A stretch of DNA of 64,000 nucleotides, taken from positions 23,907-87,906 of the forward strand of contig CAJTUA010000008.1 in the NCBI GenBank assembly GCA_910579615.1, given 5' to 3'. The DNA comes from an uncultured Lachnospiraceae bacterium. GTDB lineage: Bacteria; Bacillota; Clostridia; Lachnospirales; Lachnospiraceae. The position numbers and the translations under genes were made by a program. This document shows, piece after piece, positions 25,587 through 33,510 of the stretch. The number at the start of each line of letters is the position of its first letter. Within the stretch, counting starts at the first letter, position 1. Under the pieces are notes generated by a model, which was not told the DNA's origin, did not search any database, and saw nothing but the letters and a program-made list of their open reading frames with translations.

Positions 25587-26072
25587 ATGCGTATTTCGTT
25601 TGATTTGGATGATACATTGTTTGTATCAGAGGAAAAATTTAAAACGGAACATGCGCCGAAATTTCCTTTCCATGCAATCTATAAGGAACGGCTGCGTCTG
25701 GGTACAGTAAAGCTGATGGAATATATCCAAAGGCAAGGTTTTGAACTATGGATTTATACAACGTCCTACCGTTCAGAACGTTACATACGAGGCTTATTCC
25801 GTTGATATGGTATAAAGCTGGATTATGTCATCAATGGCGCGAAACATGCCAGGGAAGTGCAGGCAGGGCGCATGGAGAGTATGCCGTCCAAATATCCGAG
25901 CAAGTACCGGATTGACTTACATATTGATGACGACAGTTCTGTTTATGAAAATGGAAAAATTTACGGCTTCCGTGTTTTTCTGGTAGGAGAGCAGGATGAT
26001 CATTGGGCGGATAAAATCATAGAGGAAATGGAACGAGTGAGGGCAAAGTTGGAGCGCATGAAAGAACTTTGA
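25587..26072 (+). pseudogene. HAD-like hydrolase, broken by an in-frame TGA
   Basis: The frame starts MRISFDLDDTLFVSEEKF, with the HAD nucleophile motif DLDDT, and stops at TGA 25803-25805. The same frame then continues without break for 89 codons (YGIKLDYVINGAKHAREV..., with 'DLHIDDDSSVYENG' as the acidic motif) to 26072. In relatives an Arg or Lys is expected at the TGA, so CGA to TGA mutation is the simplest explanation. RBS AAGGAGG is intact. Confidence 0.75.
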
Positions 26073-26420
26073 AAAGAACGTATTTTTCGAAAGAAAGAAC
26101 CAAATGTGATAATAGCCTGGTGCGGATTAGACGGAGAAGCCGAAACAGGAAAAACAGTTCTTTTTTATATGATTGATGAAAAATACCGATATCAAGGTTA
26201 TGCTACGCAATGTGCTATGGAATTGATAAATTATGCGTTTGCGGAAATGGAATATGACATAATCTATAGAGGATGTGCAAAGAGCAATGTAGAATCATAT
26301 AGAGTAATGCAAAAGGCAGGAATGGTTTAAAATTCCTTTTATGAAAATGGGGATTATATTTTTTCGATTGCTAGAGAAGCATTTTTAAAATTCCAAAAAT
26401 TAAATGGGTGTGGGCTGTAA
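26073..26420 (+). pseudogene. GNAT acetyltransferase remnant
   Basis: Read in the same frame as the HAD remnant, this segment encodes the C-terminal half of a GNAT acetyltransferase: 'LFYMIDEKYRYQGYATQCAMELINYAF' (acetyl-CoA loop) and 'AKSNVESYRVMQKAGMV'. A TAA at 26328 interrupts it, and the frame continues with NSFYENGDYIFSIAREAF. The N-terminal half is missing. A shorter, further deleted copy lies at 30356-30489. Confidence 0.7.
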
Positions 26421-26516
26421 AGATACAGTGCTGTACAGATTTTGGTAAAATAGTGTTGCCAAATGAACGAGGAAATATACTTAGTTGCTTAATGAGGTAA
26501 TAAGGAGGCATGGTTT

Positions 26517-27306
26517 ATGAAAGTCATATTAACAAGCTCTCTTGGCGGTTCGATTAAGGCAGACGGCAGAAAGATTCCAATACCGCTGATGAATGAAAAT
26601 GGTCAATTAGATAGAATCAAAGCATTATGGCGTGAAAACTCGAAAATTCTCTTAATTAGTGGAACACCGGATGATTATAGCAGAAATGACGGAATAATAA
26701 GTTGTTTGAAAGAATCTTTTTATATGAGTGGATTGTTTTTTTTCGTTTTTCGCATTGTGTGATACCAGAACGGAAGAACTTGCTGAACGGTTAAGCGAAA
26801 TGGATGTCATACTGCTTGGTGGCGGACATGTTCCGACGCAGAATGCATTTATGGAGCATATCGGATTAAAAGAAAGATTGCGCAAATATGAAGGTCTTAT
26901 CATTGGGGGGAGTGCAGGTTCAATGAATTGTGCGGAGATTGTGTACGCTGGTCCGGAGTCGGAAGGGGAAGCAATCGACCCCAATTATCAGCGCTGGATT
27001 TCTGGGCTTGGATTGACTCAGTTGAATATCTTACCACATTTTCAACGCCTTGAAGGAGGTATTCTTGATGGACTTCGGTTGGTTGAGGATATTACATATG
27101 CTGATAGTATCGGACATGAGATTATAGCTTTGAATGATGGAAGCTATATTATGATTGATGGTGGTATTGAAACCTTATATGGTGAAGCATATAGTATCAA
27201 AGATGGATGCCAGAAACAGATTTGCAGGAATGGGGAATCTATTATTATAAATAGAAGTGGTATAATCAAACAAAAAACAAATATGAGTGGATTTGGGAAA
27301 ATATGA
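26517..27306 (+). pseudogene. peptidase S51 (PepE-like) gene split by a frameshift at T8
   Basis: The first frame (26517-26762) starts MKVILTSSLGGSIKADGRK. The second (from about 26728) continues with DVILLGGGHVPTQN and the catalytic GGSAGSMN of the aspartyl dipeptidase/cyanophycinase-like family. They join at a run of eight T (26736-26743); removing one T restores a single frame of about 262 codons. This may be a true pseudogene, a sequencing error or, less likely, slippage-regulated expression. RBS AAGGAGG is present upstream. Confidence 0.75.
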
Positions 27307-27842
27307 AATCAAATAAAAAAAGCGGTATATTCCGGTTAGAACACGAGATAGTTACGCAATGTGGCATATCGAAAGAACGTTTTCGTAAAGTGGGTGGAAG
27401 CCAGTGGGAAAATATATACCGAAAGATTGCAGAAAAATATGCGGATAAAACGAAAATATGGAAAAGTGGTCTGCATTGGGCTAATACGAATGGTTATAGT
27501 CCTAAAAGTATGAAAAAACTTCTTGGGTGCTATGCGGTTGATTATTCAACATGGTTTTATTCTTTGCCCCAAATTATAAAAGAAGAGAATAAAATGGTTT
27601 ACTTTCTAATCGACAGGGGGAGCGATTGGTATGGGGGAGAAGAATTTTGGATATTTGAAAGTTATGTGCCTGAGTTAGTAAAAGCCCTCGATTTACTAAA
27701 TCATACGGCTTTTCTGGACTATGGCTGGCTGGATTATTATATTGTTTCAAAAAAATATCAATGGCTTATTGGTTTCAATCACCACGATATAATTTCATGT
27801 ATTGGAGAGGGATTAAATCTTGACTGCTTCAAAAATCAATAA
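27303..27842 (+). CDS. unrecognised protein, possible immunity-type
   Basis: This is a 179-residue soluble protein whose ATG overlaps the stop of the split peptidase gene (ATGA). It has many aromatic residues and a C-terminal block 'FLDYGWLDYYIVSKKYQWLIGFNHHD' that looks conserved in design, like small bacterial immunity or DUF proteins. I do not recognise a catalytic motif. No signal peptide or membrane segment. Confidence 0.5.
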   Translation: MKSNKKSGIFRLEHEIVTQCGISKERFRKVGGSQWENIYRKIAEKYADKTKIWKSGLHWANTNGYSPKSMKKLLGCYAVDYSTWFYSLPQIIKEENKMVYFLIDRGSDWYGGEEFWIFESYVPELVKALDLLNHTAFLDYGWLDYYIVSKKYQWLIGFNHHDIISCIGEGLNLDCFKNQ

Positions 27843-27898
27843 TTTTATTTTCAAAGAAGCGGCAAGACGAGAAATTATTATCTTTAAGGAGTGGCAAT

Positions 27899-28046
27899 AT
27901 GAATAATCTACATATTTCCAAGTGATATTAGAGAGGAAACAGACTTTTCGCAGCCAACGTTTCTTGTTGGGGAGAATGGGGAATTGATTTCAATTACAGA
28001 GCTATCCCATGAGGAGCAGTCTATTTATTATTGTTGGTGGGATTAA
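27899..28046 (+). pseudogene. short broken gene
   Basis: An ATG at 27899 with AAGGAG upstream runs into TGA after eight codons. A second frame without its own start reads IIYIFPSDIREETDFSQPTFLVGENG and ends ...EEQSIYYCWWD at 28046. A one- or two-base frameshift near 27905 would join them into a protein of about 48 residues. Family unknown. Confidence 0.45.
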
Positions 28047-28051
28047 CGTTT

Positions 28052-28534
28052 TTATTTAACCAATTCAATCGCCTGTTTCCCGGATAAATGTTCAATAGAA
28101 AATTCTATCATGCACAAAGGTGCCCATTCCCTGTTAATTGCAATATTTCGATTTGTTTCTGTATCGTTTGGATAATATTTTACCGCCAACCGTTCGATTG
28201 CATTTTTTATTTCTTTTTCATCTTCCATAATATGAATTTTCCCGAAGGCAATTACACTTCTGAAATAAGTTGTGTATTCCTCCAGCACTATATAATCTTG
28301 GTCAATTACGCAAAAAGACGCTTTATTACATTCCTTGATTGCGTTTATTTTATGTCCGCTTTTTGCACCGTGAAAAAACAATTTGGAATTGTAATGCACA
28401 TAGCTGATTGGAACTGCATACGGATAACCATTATCTCCTAATAAAGCTAATACACCAGCTGTCCCTTTTTCTAAGATTTCAATACATTCTTTTTTGGATA
28501 ACATTTGTTTTTTTCTGCGCATCTCCCTAAACAT
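28052..28534 (-). CDS. pyridoxamine 5'-phosphate oxidase-fold flavoprotein (Nim-like)
   Basis: This 160-residue protein has the split-barrel flavin fold. It shows 'GVLALLGDNGYPYAVPISYVHYNSKLFFHGAKSGHKINAI', the typical start of NimA-like proteins, and 'EEYTTYFRSVIAFGKIHIMED'. Nim proteins reduce nitroimidazoles or bind FMN/heme. It overlaps the upstream MATE gene by 8 bases, so both are one operon behind the leader at 29866-29995. RBS AGGTAGG lies before ATG. Confidence 0.8.
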   Translation of the reverse strand: MFREMRRKKQMLSKKECIEILEKGTAGVLALLGDNGYPYAVPISYVHYNSKLFFHGAKSGHKINAIKECNKASFCVIDQDYIVLEEYTTYFRSVIAFGKIHIMEDEKEIKNAIERLAVKYYPNDTETNRNIAINREWAPLCMIEFSIEHLSGKQAIELVK

Positions 28535-29846
28535 TTTTCCTACCTCTTTCTGAATTTATATATAATGCAATGCCAACGAAAGTGACAAAACATTCTGTAA
28601 CTGGTAAAGAAAGCCATACACCTGTCATTTTTAACATGAAAGACAAGAAAAATGCCATAGGGATTACCATTAAAAATCCTCTTGACAATGAAATGATTTG
28701 TGCAGGCAAGCCTTTTTCGGTTGACGCAAAGTATGCAGATAGAATGATGTTAAATCCAACAAATGGAATGGCAGTAAAATATAATTTTAATCCTGCTACT
28801 GCAATTTCCTGCAACTGTATATTTTGTTCGCTGTTAAATATGCTTACGATTGTATTGGCTGTAAGTGAAAAAAACAGGTAAATACCAAATGATATAACCA
28901 ACATGGTTTTTAAGGCATAGTTCAAAATTTGTTTCTGACTTTTGTAATCTCCATATCCGTATACCCTGCTTAAAATTAGCTGTGTTCCCTGTGCTAACCC
29001 GGTATAAATCGAAATGACTACAAGTGATAAATTTGCAACTACACCATAAGCCGCTACTCCAATGTTCCACTGTAAGCGAAGAATAATCGTATTAAAAACT
29101 ATCATTACAATTCCCGAAGCCATTTCAGTGATGAAGGACGGAACACCTAATGAAATGATATTTCCTGCCAATCGAAAGGAAGGCTTGGTTCGTACTAAAT
29201 GAAACTGGTTTTGTTTCGTAAACCAATGTTTGGATAAAACGATTAGGCTGATAACAGGTGCCAATCCGGTTGCTAATACTGCACCGAATATCCCCATATG
29301 AAGGGGAAAAATAAATACATAATCTAAAATGATATTAGAGAAACTTCCCGTCAGCATAGCAATCATAGACAATTTAGGATTTCCATCATTTCTTACAAAG
29401 CAAATCAGTGTGTCATTCGCCATAAATGCCGGAGCAAAAAGCAGGATAACCCGTACATATGTTTTTGTCATATCGAATATATCCTTGTCAGCGCCTAACA
29501 ATTCGGTCAGTTTCCCGGAAAAGAAAATGCCTGTCAGTATAAAAATAACAGCCAGCGCAGACATGAAGAAAAATGTGCTTGAAAAAGAATTATTTGCATT
29601 TTTGTATTCTTTTTGTCCTCTGTAAATGGAATATTTTGTTGCACCTCCCATTCCAAGCATCAGACCGCTTCCGTGAACAAAGCTATATATGGGAATGGCT
29701 AAATTAAGTGCGGTTAGACCATTTGCACCCAAACCATTTGAAATAAAAAAGGTATCAGCAAGTATGTAACATGATAAGCCAATCATGCCACAGATATTTA
29801 GTGCTATATATCGAGAAAACTCTTTTAATAGCGTTTTAGTTTCCAT
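28527..29846 (-). CDS. MATE-family multidrug efflux transporter
   Basis: This 439-residue, twelve-helix membrane protein expels cationic drugs with sodium or proton exchange. Two related MATE halves are visible; the N-terminal half has 'ADTFFISNGLGANGLTALNLAIPI' and 'GSGLMLGMGGATKYSIYRGQ', and the C-terminal half has 'GVAAYGVVANLSLVVISIYTGLAQGTQLILSRVYGYGD', which fits the MepA-like branch. The ATG at 29846 has AAGGAG upstream; ATG at 29867 does not. Expression must pass a leader terminator whose 5' arm is part of a seven-residue reading frame. Confidence 0.9.
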   Translation of the reverse strand: METKTLLKEFSRYIALNICGMIGLSCYILADTFFISNGLGANGLTALNLAIPIYSFVHGSGLMLGMGGATKYSIYRGQKEYKNANNSFSSTFFFMSALAVIFILTGIFFSGKLTELLGADKDIFDMTKTYVRVILLFAPAFMANDTLICFVRNDGNPKLSMIAMLTGSFSNIILDYVFIFPLHMGIFGAVLATGLAPVISLIVLSKHWFTKQNQFHLVRTKPSFRLAGNIISLGVPSFITEMASGIVMIVFNTIILRLQWNIGVAAYGVVANLSLVVISIYTGLAQGTQLILSRVYGYGDYKSQKQILNYALKTMLVISFGIYLFFSLTANTIVSIFNSEQNIQLQEIAVAGLKLYFTAIPFVGFNIILSAYFASTEKGLPAQIISLSRGFLMVIPMAFFLSFMLKMTGVWLSLPVTECFVTFVGIALYINSERGRKNV

Positions 29847-29865
29847 ATACATCTCCTTAAAATAC

Positions 29866-29918
29866 AAAAAACGTCAAATCTTCCTATCTTCTATGACCTA
29901 ACGATAGAAAGTCTGACG
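29866..29918 (-). terminator. leader terminator of the MATE operon
   Basis: On the minus strand CGTCAGACTTTCTATC (29903-29918) pairs with GATAGGAAGATTTGACG (29872-29888), followed by TTTTTT. It lies 20 bases before the MATE start codon, overlapping the leader reading frame. Confidence 0.8.
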
Positions 29919-29921
29919 CAT
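29898..29921 (-). CDS. seven-residue leader peptide MRQTFYR
   Basis: ATG at 29921 with AAAGAG upstream encodes MRQTFYR and stops at TAG. Its codons 2-7 are the ascending arm of the terminator, so a ribosome on this frame would physically prevent the terminator hairpin. The frame is too short for statistics; the call rests on this exact overlap and on the promoter and gene context. Confidence 0.55.
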   Translation of the reverse strand: MRQTFYR

Positions 29922-29966
29922 AATCTCTTTACCCGGTGGCAAAAGCAACGTTATTTCCAGAACAGT

Positions 29967-29995
29967 ATTATATATCAAAACAGTCTAAAAAGCAA
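29967..29995 (-). promoter_or_regulatory. promoter of the MATE operon
   Basis: TTGCTT (29990-29995), 17-base spacer, TATAAT (29967-29972). The transcript would start about 35 bases before the leader ATG. Confidence 0.65.
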
Positions 29996-30073
29996 TCCCT
30001 AAATTTAAAAATGATATTGAATTTGATATTGTTTACCTCAAAGACATTTTTTGCGTTAAATTTCAAAAATGGG

Positions 30074-30101
30074 TTGCTAAATTGACGGGATTTGCTATAA
30101 T
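30074..30101 (+). promoter_or_regulatory. orphan sigma-A-like promoter
   Basis: TTGCTA (30074-30079), 16-base spacer, TATAAT (30096-30101). It faces only gene remnants, so it is probably left over from a lost gene. Confidence 0.4.
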
Positions 30102-30149
30102 AAAACCGTAACAATATTTTGGCAACAGGAAATTAGCGTGCCTGGGCTT

Positions 30150-30345
30150 TATAAAGCAGGTCAGCAGCAGCACCCGCCTGTCCGATTTTTCCAGTCTGGA
30201 ATACGACCCGGAGGTCGTCCCCCAGGTGTCGGAGCAGCTATCCCGGGAAATGAGCGTGAAGGAGTGGGAAGTGTTCTACGGCAAAGAGGGGCACATGAGC
30301 CGGGCCGAGGCTGCCCTTATCCGGACCGGATTGCAGGAAGGAAGT
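30150..30345 (+). pseudogene. GC-rich gene fragment of foreign composition
   Basis: One frame reads SSTRLSDFSSLEYDPEVVPQ and goes on with 'REMSVKEWEVFYGKEGHMSRAEAALIRTGL', without a start, and ends in unrelated sequence. It is clearly richer in GC than the AT-rich DNA around it. I cannot name the family; it may be an internal piece of a mobile-element gene. Confidence 0.4.
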
Positions 30346-30355
30346 ACAGGTGCAC

Positions 30356-30489
30356 TTGGAGCGCATGAAAGTATTTTGCAAAAAGCAACGTTGAATCATA
30401 CAGGGTAATGTAAAAGACGGGAAGCTTCAAAATTCCTTTTGCGAAAATGAGAACTATATTTTTTCGATTAAAAAGCAAATGAAAGGATA
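30356..30489 (+). pseudogene. internally deleted copy of the HAD-GNAT remnant
   Basis: GGAGCGCATGAAAG... matches the HAD 3' end at about 26057, then jumps to GAATCATACAGGGTAATG..., matching the GNAT remnant at about 26289, and follows it to ATATTTTTTCGATT. About 225 bases of the longer copy are missing. Several stops are present. Confidence 0.65.
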
Positions 30490-30496
30490 AGGTGTT

Positions 30497-30643
30497 ATGC
30501 CGCATATGGTTGTAAAATTATAGCCTGGAAGAAATGATGAAATAAAGGCTACTCTTGCTAAAAAACTGGCGAGTGTAGCAGCAGAAAACTAGCAAGCTAT
30601 AGTAAATGATGTGATTGAAGTAAAAACAGGTGTGTACGTATAA
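30497..30643 (+). pseudogene. 4-oxalocrotonate tautomerase-like pseudogene
   Basis: The frame reads MPHMVVKL-stop-PGRNDEIKATLAKKLASVAAEN-stop-QAIVNDVIEVKTGVYV. The initiator-adjacent proline, which is the catalytic residue of tautomerases, is kept. Two TAG codons interrupt about 48 codons; single base changes from TAT and CAG/TTG would restore it. Confidence 0.65.
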
Positions 30644-30729
30644 AAATTAAATAAAAATAGTTAACACCAACAATAAACAATCAGGCATTAAAACAGTATA
30701 TTTATGTGATGAATTTAGGAGGAAAAGAA

Positions 30730-31254
30730 ATGGAGTATTTATTTGAAACAGAGCATTTGAGGATTCGGAAATTTGAGATGGAAGATGCAAAATGCTTATA
30801 CGAAAATCATCTGGAGGAAGAAGTTAAAAAGTGGATTCCGAATGAAAGTTATGCGGATATGGAAGAAACGCAAGGGGCAATCAAATTTTATGTAGATTGC
30901 GTGAATGAAAAACATCTACCATATGTATTGGCTGTTGAACACAAAGAAACAGGTGAATTGATAGGTGATACAGGTGTAAACGAGGTAGAAGGAAATTCCA
31001 ATGAGGTAGAAATAGGTTACGGGATATGTAAAAAGTATAGTGGAAATGGCTATGCTACGGAATTATTAAAAGCTATGACAGAGTTTATAACGGCGGCTTT
31101 TGGAATAAACATTTTATATGGACGTGTTATGCGTGGAAACAATGCCTCTGTGAGAGTCCTTGAAAAGAGTGGCTATGAATTTGTCAAGGAAGAATTTGGG
31201 GCAGAAGATGACCCTTATGGAAACGGGATGCTAATTTATAAGAAAGAATGTTAA
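30730..31254 (+). CDS. GNAT acetyltransferase, RimJ/RimL type
   Basis: This 174-residue protein starts with the typical 'LFETEHLRIRKFEMEDAKCLYENHLEEEV'. The acetyl-CoA loop is 'IGYGICKKYSGNGYATELLKAM', and 'VMRGNNASVRVLEKSGYEFVKE' is the final GNAT motif. The ATG at 30730 has AGGAGG upstream; ATGs at 30706 and 30709 do not. RimJ-like enzymes acetylate protein N-termini, but many relatives act on small molecules. Substrate unknown. Confidence 0.85.
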   Translation: MEYLFETEHLRIRKFEMEDAKCLYENHLEEEVKKWIPNESYADMEETQGAIKFYVDCVNEKHLPYVLAVEHKETGELIGDTGVNEVEGNSNEVEIGYGICKKYSGNGYATELLKAMTEFITAAFGINILYGRVMRGNNASVRVLEKSGYEFVKEEFGAEDDPYGNGMLIYKKEC

Positions 31255-31373
31255 ATTAGGATTGTAGGAGGTTGTGCAAAGCATGATGCGCCATTGCCGG
31301 AATATATAGGTACATCCGGAATTATAGTGTTTTGTAAGACATGGAAATTTATTGTGATGAAAGGGTGTATGAA

Positions 31374-32687
31374 ATGGAACAATTTGTGCAAGCCTCTATA
31401 CTTTTGGCAATTTTAATGGTGGTACAGATTCCCTTTACAGCAAATCTACACCTTTTCCTCCTGGTCTGTGGGGTTTTTATGCTGTTTTTTACATGGCGGA
31501 GCCTGTCAGACCAACAGAACCGATGCGCCGTGCCAATACAGTTGTTGCTTTCTGCCGCCTACATTGCCATTTCAGGACATGCGGCAGCGTATTTGATTTT
31601 TTATGAATTCCGGGCAGATATCCGGTTTTGCGGTCGGGCAGGTGCTACAGATATCCGCACTGTTTCGCAATGCGCGTCTGCCCCGCCGCACGGACAGGGA
31701 GATTTTGCATATGACCGCGATTTCCCGCAATGCGAGCCTGCTTCCCCGCACAGGCAGGGAATGCTTCGTTTGTTTTTACCGTCCGCCGTGTATTTTGCAG
31801 TATCGATGATAAAATCGGTTCTATCCTGTGCGGTGGAATTCCCATACATCCTGTTTGGCGCCACCCTTCTTTTTGCGGCGGTGCTGTTTATTACATTTGC
31901 AGAATCCCTTTCTGCACGCTATATTTTTGCAAAGACAGAAACCGAACGGGTTATAAGAATGACGGCACTCGCTGAGCTTTACGAGAAAAAACTCAACCAG
32001 GAGCTGGTGATGAAAAATTATCTCGCGGACAAAAACGCACGCCTGGAGGAGCGCGAAAATATCAGCAGGAACATCCATAACAGCGTCGGGCATTCCATGA
32101 CGGCTGCGATTATGGCATTGGACGCGGCGGAACTCTTGCTTGCTGCAGATACCGAGAAGGCAGGGCAAAAAGTCCGGGCGGCAAACCGGCGTATCCATGC
32201 GGGCCTGGATTCCATCCGACAGGCTGTCCGCATCTTGGATTGTGAGAACAATTATTTCCCGGTGGAAGATTTCCTTTCCTATATCAAGGAGGTGGCGGAT
32301 AATTTTATGATGGACACTACCCTGCAGATTCGAATTGATGACATCGGTGCTTTGCCGGGTTTATCCCTTCCACGTGAATATAGTGAGTTTTTGGTTGGCG
32401 CGGTTTCTGAATTGCTGACAAACGGGGTTCGCCATGGGAACGCAGATATTTTTTCCATCCGCCTTACTGCGGACAGCGCGCATATCCGGGTAAGTGTTCT
32501 GGACAATGGTGTCAGCGATTTTTCGCCGGAAAATGCATGGGACAAGGTCGAAAATGGGTATGGTCTGAAAAAAATGATTTCCTTCGCGCAAAAATGTGGC
32601 GGCAGCGTGGTATTTGAAAATACGTATGGCTTCAAGGTCGTGGTTACCTTGCCGCTCTATCCGGAGAGATTACTATCTGCGCAGTAA
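31374..32687 (+). CDS. sensor histidine kinase, NarL-partner type
   Basis: This 437-residue membrane kinase has N-terminal hydrophobic segments (about 5-75 and 140-190), a HisKA_3 dimerisation helix with the phospho-accepting His in 'NISRNIHNSVGHSMTA', and an HATPase domain with 'ELLTNGVRHGNAD', 'VLDNGVS' and 'NGYGLKKM'. The ATG at 31374 has AAAGGG upstream. Oddly, residues about 90-135 are hydrophilic and low in quality (SQCASAPPHGQG, then PQCEPASPHRQG), due to a degenerate 60-base tandem repeat inside the predicted membrane part. It pairs with the response regulator 13 bases downstream. Confidence 0.85.
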   Translation: MEQFVQASILLAILMVVQIPFTANLHLFLLVCGVFMLFFTWRSLSDQQNRCAVPIQLLLSAAYIAISGHAAAYLIFYEFRADIRFCGRAGATDIRTVSQCASAPPHGQGDFAYDRDFPQCEPASPHRQGMLRLFLPSAVYFAVSMIKSVLSCAVEFPYILFGATLLFAAVLFITFAESLSARYIFAKTETERVIRMTALAELYEKKLNQELVMKNYLADKNARLEERENISRNIHNSVGHSMTAAIMALDAAELLLAADTEKAGQKVRAANRRIHAGLDSIRQAVRILDCENNYFPVEDFLSYIKEVADNFMMDTTLQIRIDDIGALPGLSLPREYSEFLVGAVSELLTNGVRHGNADIFSIRLTADSAHIRVSVLDNGVSDFSPENAWDKVENGYGLKKMISFAQKCGGSVVFENTYGFKVVVTLPLYPERLLSAQ

Positions 32688-32700
32688 AATAGGAGGAAGT

Positions 32701-33357
32701 ATGGAAAAATTACACGTACTTTTGGTTGACGATGAACCGCTCCTGCTTGAGAGTTTGGAAATTATTTTAAGCTTCCACGGGATAAAAATCGCGGGAACCG
32801 CCCCGGACGGCAATGCTGCATTGGCAGTGCTGGCAAAAAAAGACTGCGACCTTGCCCTGGTGGATTTGAATATGAAGGGCATGGGCGGCATTGAGCTGAT
32901 TGCCCGGATGAAGCAGGAATATCCCCATATTAAAATCTTGGTGCTCACGACCTTTTACGACGACAAAAATATCACACAGGCCATTACAGGAGGGGCGGAC
33001 GGTTATATTTTAAAAGACAGTGGCAAAGATGCAATCCTAGGCGCGATTGACCAGATTATGGGCGGCAGGAATGTCATTGACGCAAGGGTCATGCAGCGGC
33101 TGGCCGTTCTGGTAAGCACAAAAAACGGGCTGGGGCAGGCGGATGCAATCAATAAACCTCAAAACGCTGCCCTGCCGGAAGACATGACACAGCGCGAAAA
33201 GGAAATCTGCACCCTGCTTGCGCGCGGACTCACGAACCGGCAGATTTCGGAAACCCTTTTTCTGTCGGAAGGAACTGTGAAAAACTATATTTCTTCCATC
33301 TACGACAAGACCGGTATCCACGACCGGGCGAAGCTGGTCGCGGAAATGAACCGTTAA
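32701..33357 (+). CDS. NarL/LuxR-family response regulator
   Basis: This 218-residue regulator has a receiver domain with acidic residues in 'LLVDDEPLLLE' and the phosphorylated Asp in 'LALVDLNMKGMGG', and a LuxR-type helix-turn-helix in 'MTQREKEICTLLARGLTNRQISETLFLSEGTVKNYISSIY'. RBS AGGAGG is directly upstream. With the preceding kinase it probably controls the FtsX-type transporter downstream; such four- and five-gene sets in Firmicutes respond to cell-envelope antibiotics or peptides. This role is inference. Confidence 0.9.
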   Translation: MEKLHVLLVDDEPLLLESLEIILSFHGIKIAGTAPDGNAALAVLAKKDCDLALVDLNMKGMGGIELIARMKQEYPHIKILVLTTFYDDKNITQAITGGADGYILKDSGKDAILGAIDQIMGGRNVIDARVMQRLAVLVSTKNGLGQADAINKPQNAALPEDMTQREKEICTLLARGLTNRQISETLFLSEGTVKNYISSIYDKTGIHDRAKLVAEMNR

Positions 33358-33416
33358 GCGGCATAAAGCGCACCATGTGCTCCGGCCGGCTTGCGGACAA
33401 AAAAGCCGATTTTATA

Positions 33417-33460
33417 TGACCGCAGTCATACACGAACCTGACTGCGGTCACTTTCTTTTT
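33417..33460 (+). terminator. intrinsic terminator after the two-component genes
   Basis: TGACCGCAGTCA pairs perfectly with TGACTGCGGTCA across a 10-base loop, followed by CTTTCTTTTT. It separates the regulator genes from the transporter genes. Confidence 0.85.
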
Positions 33461-33510
33461 CCTGCAAAATACAATAAAATAATCTCATCAAAAGAAAGGT
33501 GGTGAACATC

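Noticed and set aside
25803..25805. TGA in the HAD gene as a selenocysteine codon
   Set aside because: The residue expected here is Arg or Lys, no conserved Cys position is involved, and neighbouring genes are also broken; nonsense mutation is simpler.
30138..30368. 76-codon Pro/Gly/Arg-rich gene
   Set aside because: Another frame over the same bases looks like real coding sequence, so this is a shadow of the GC-rich fragment.
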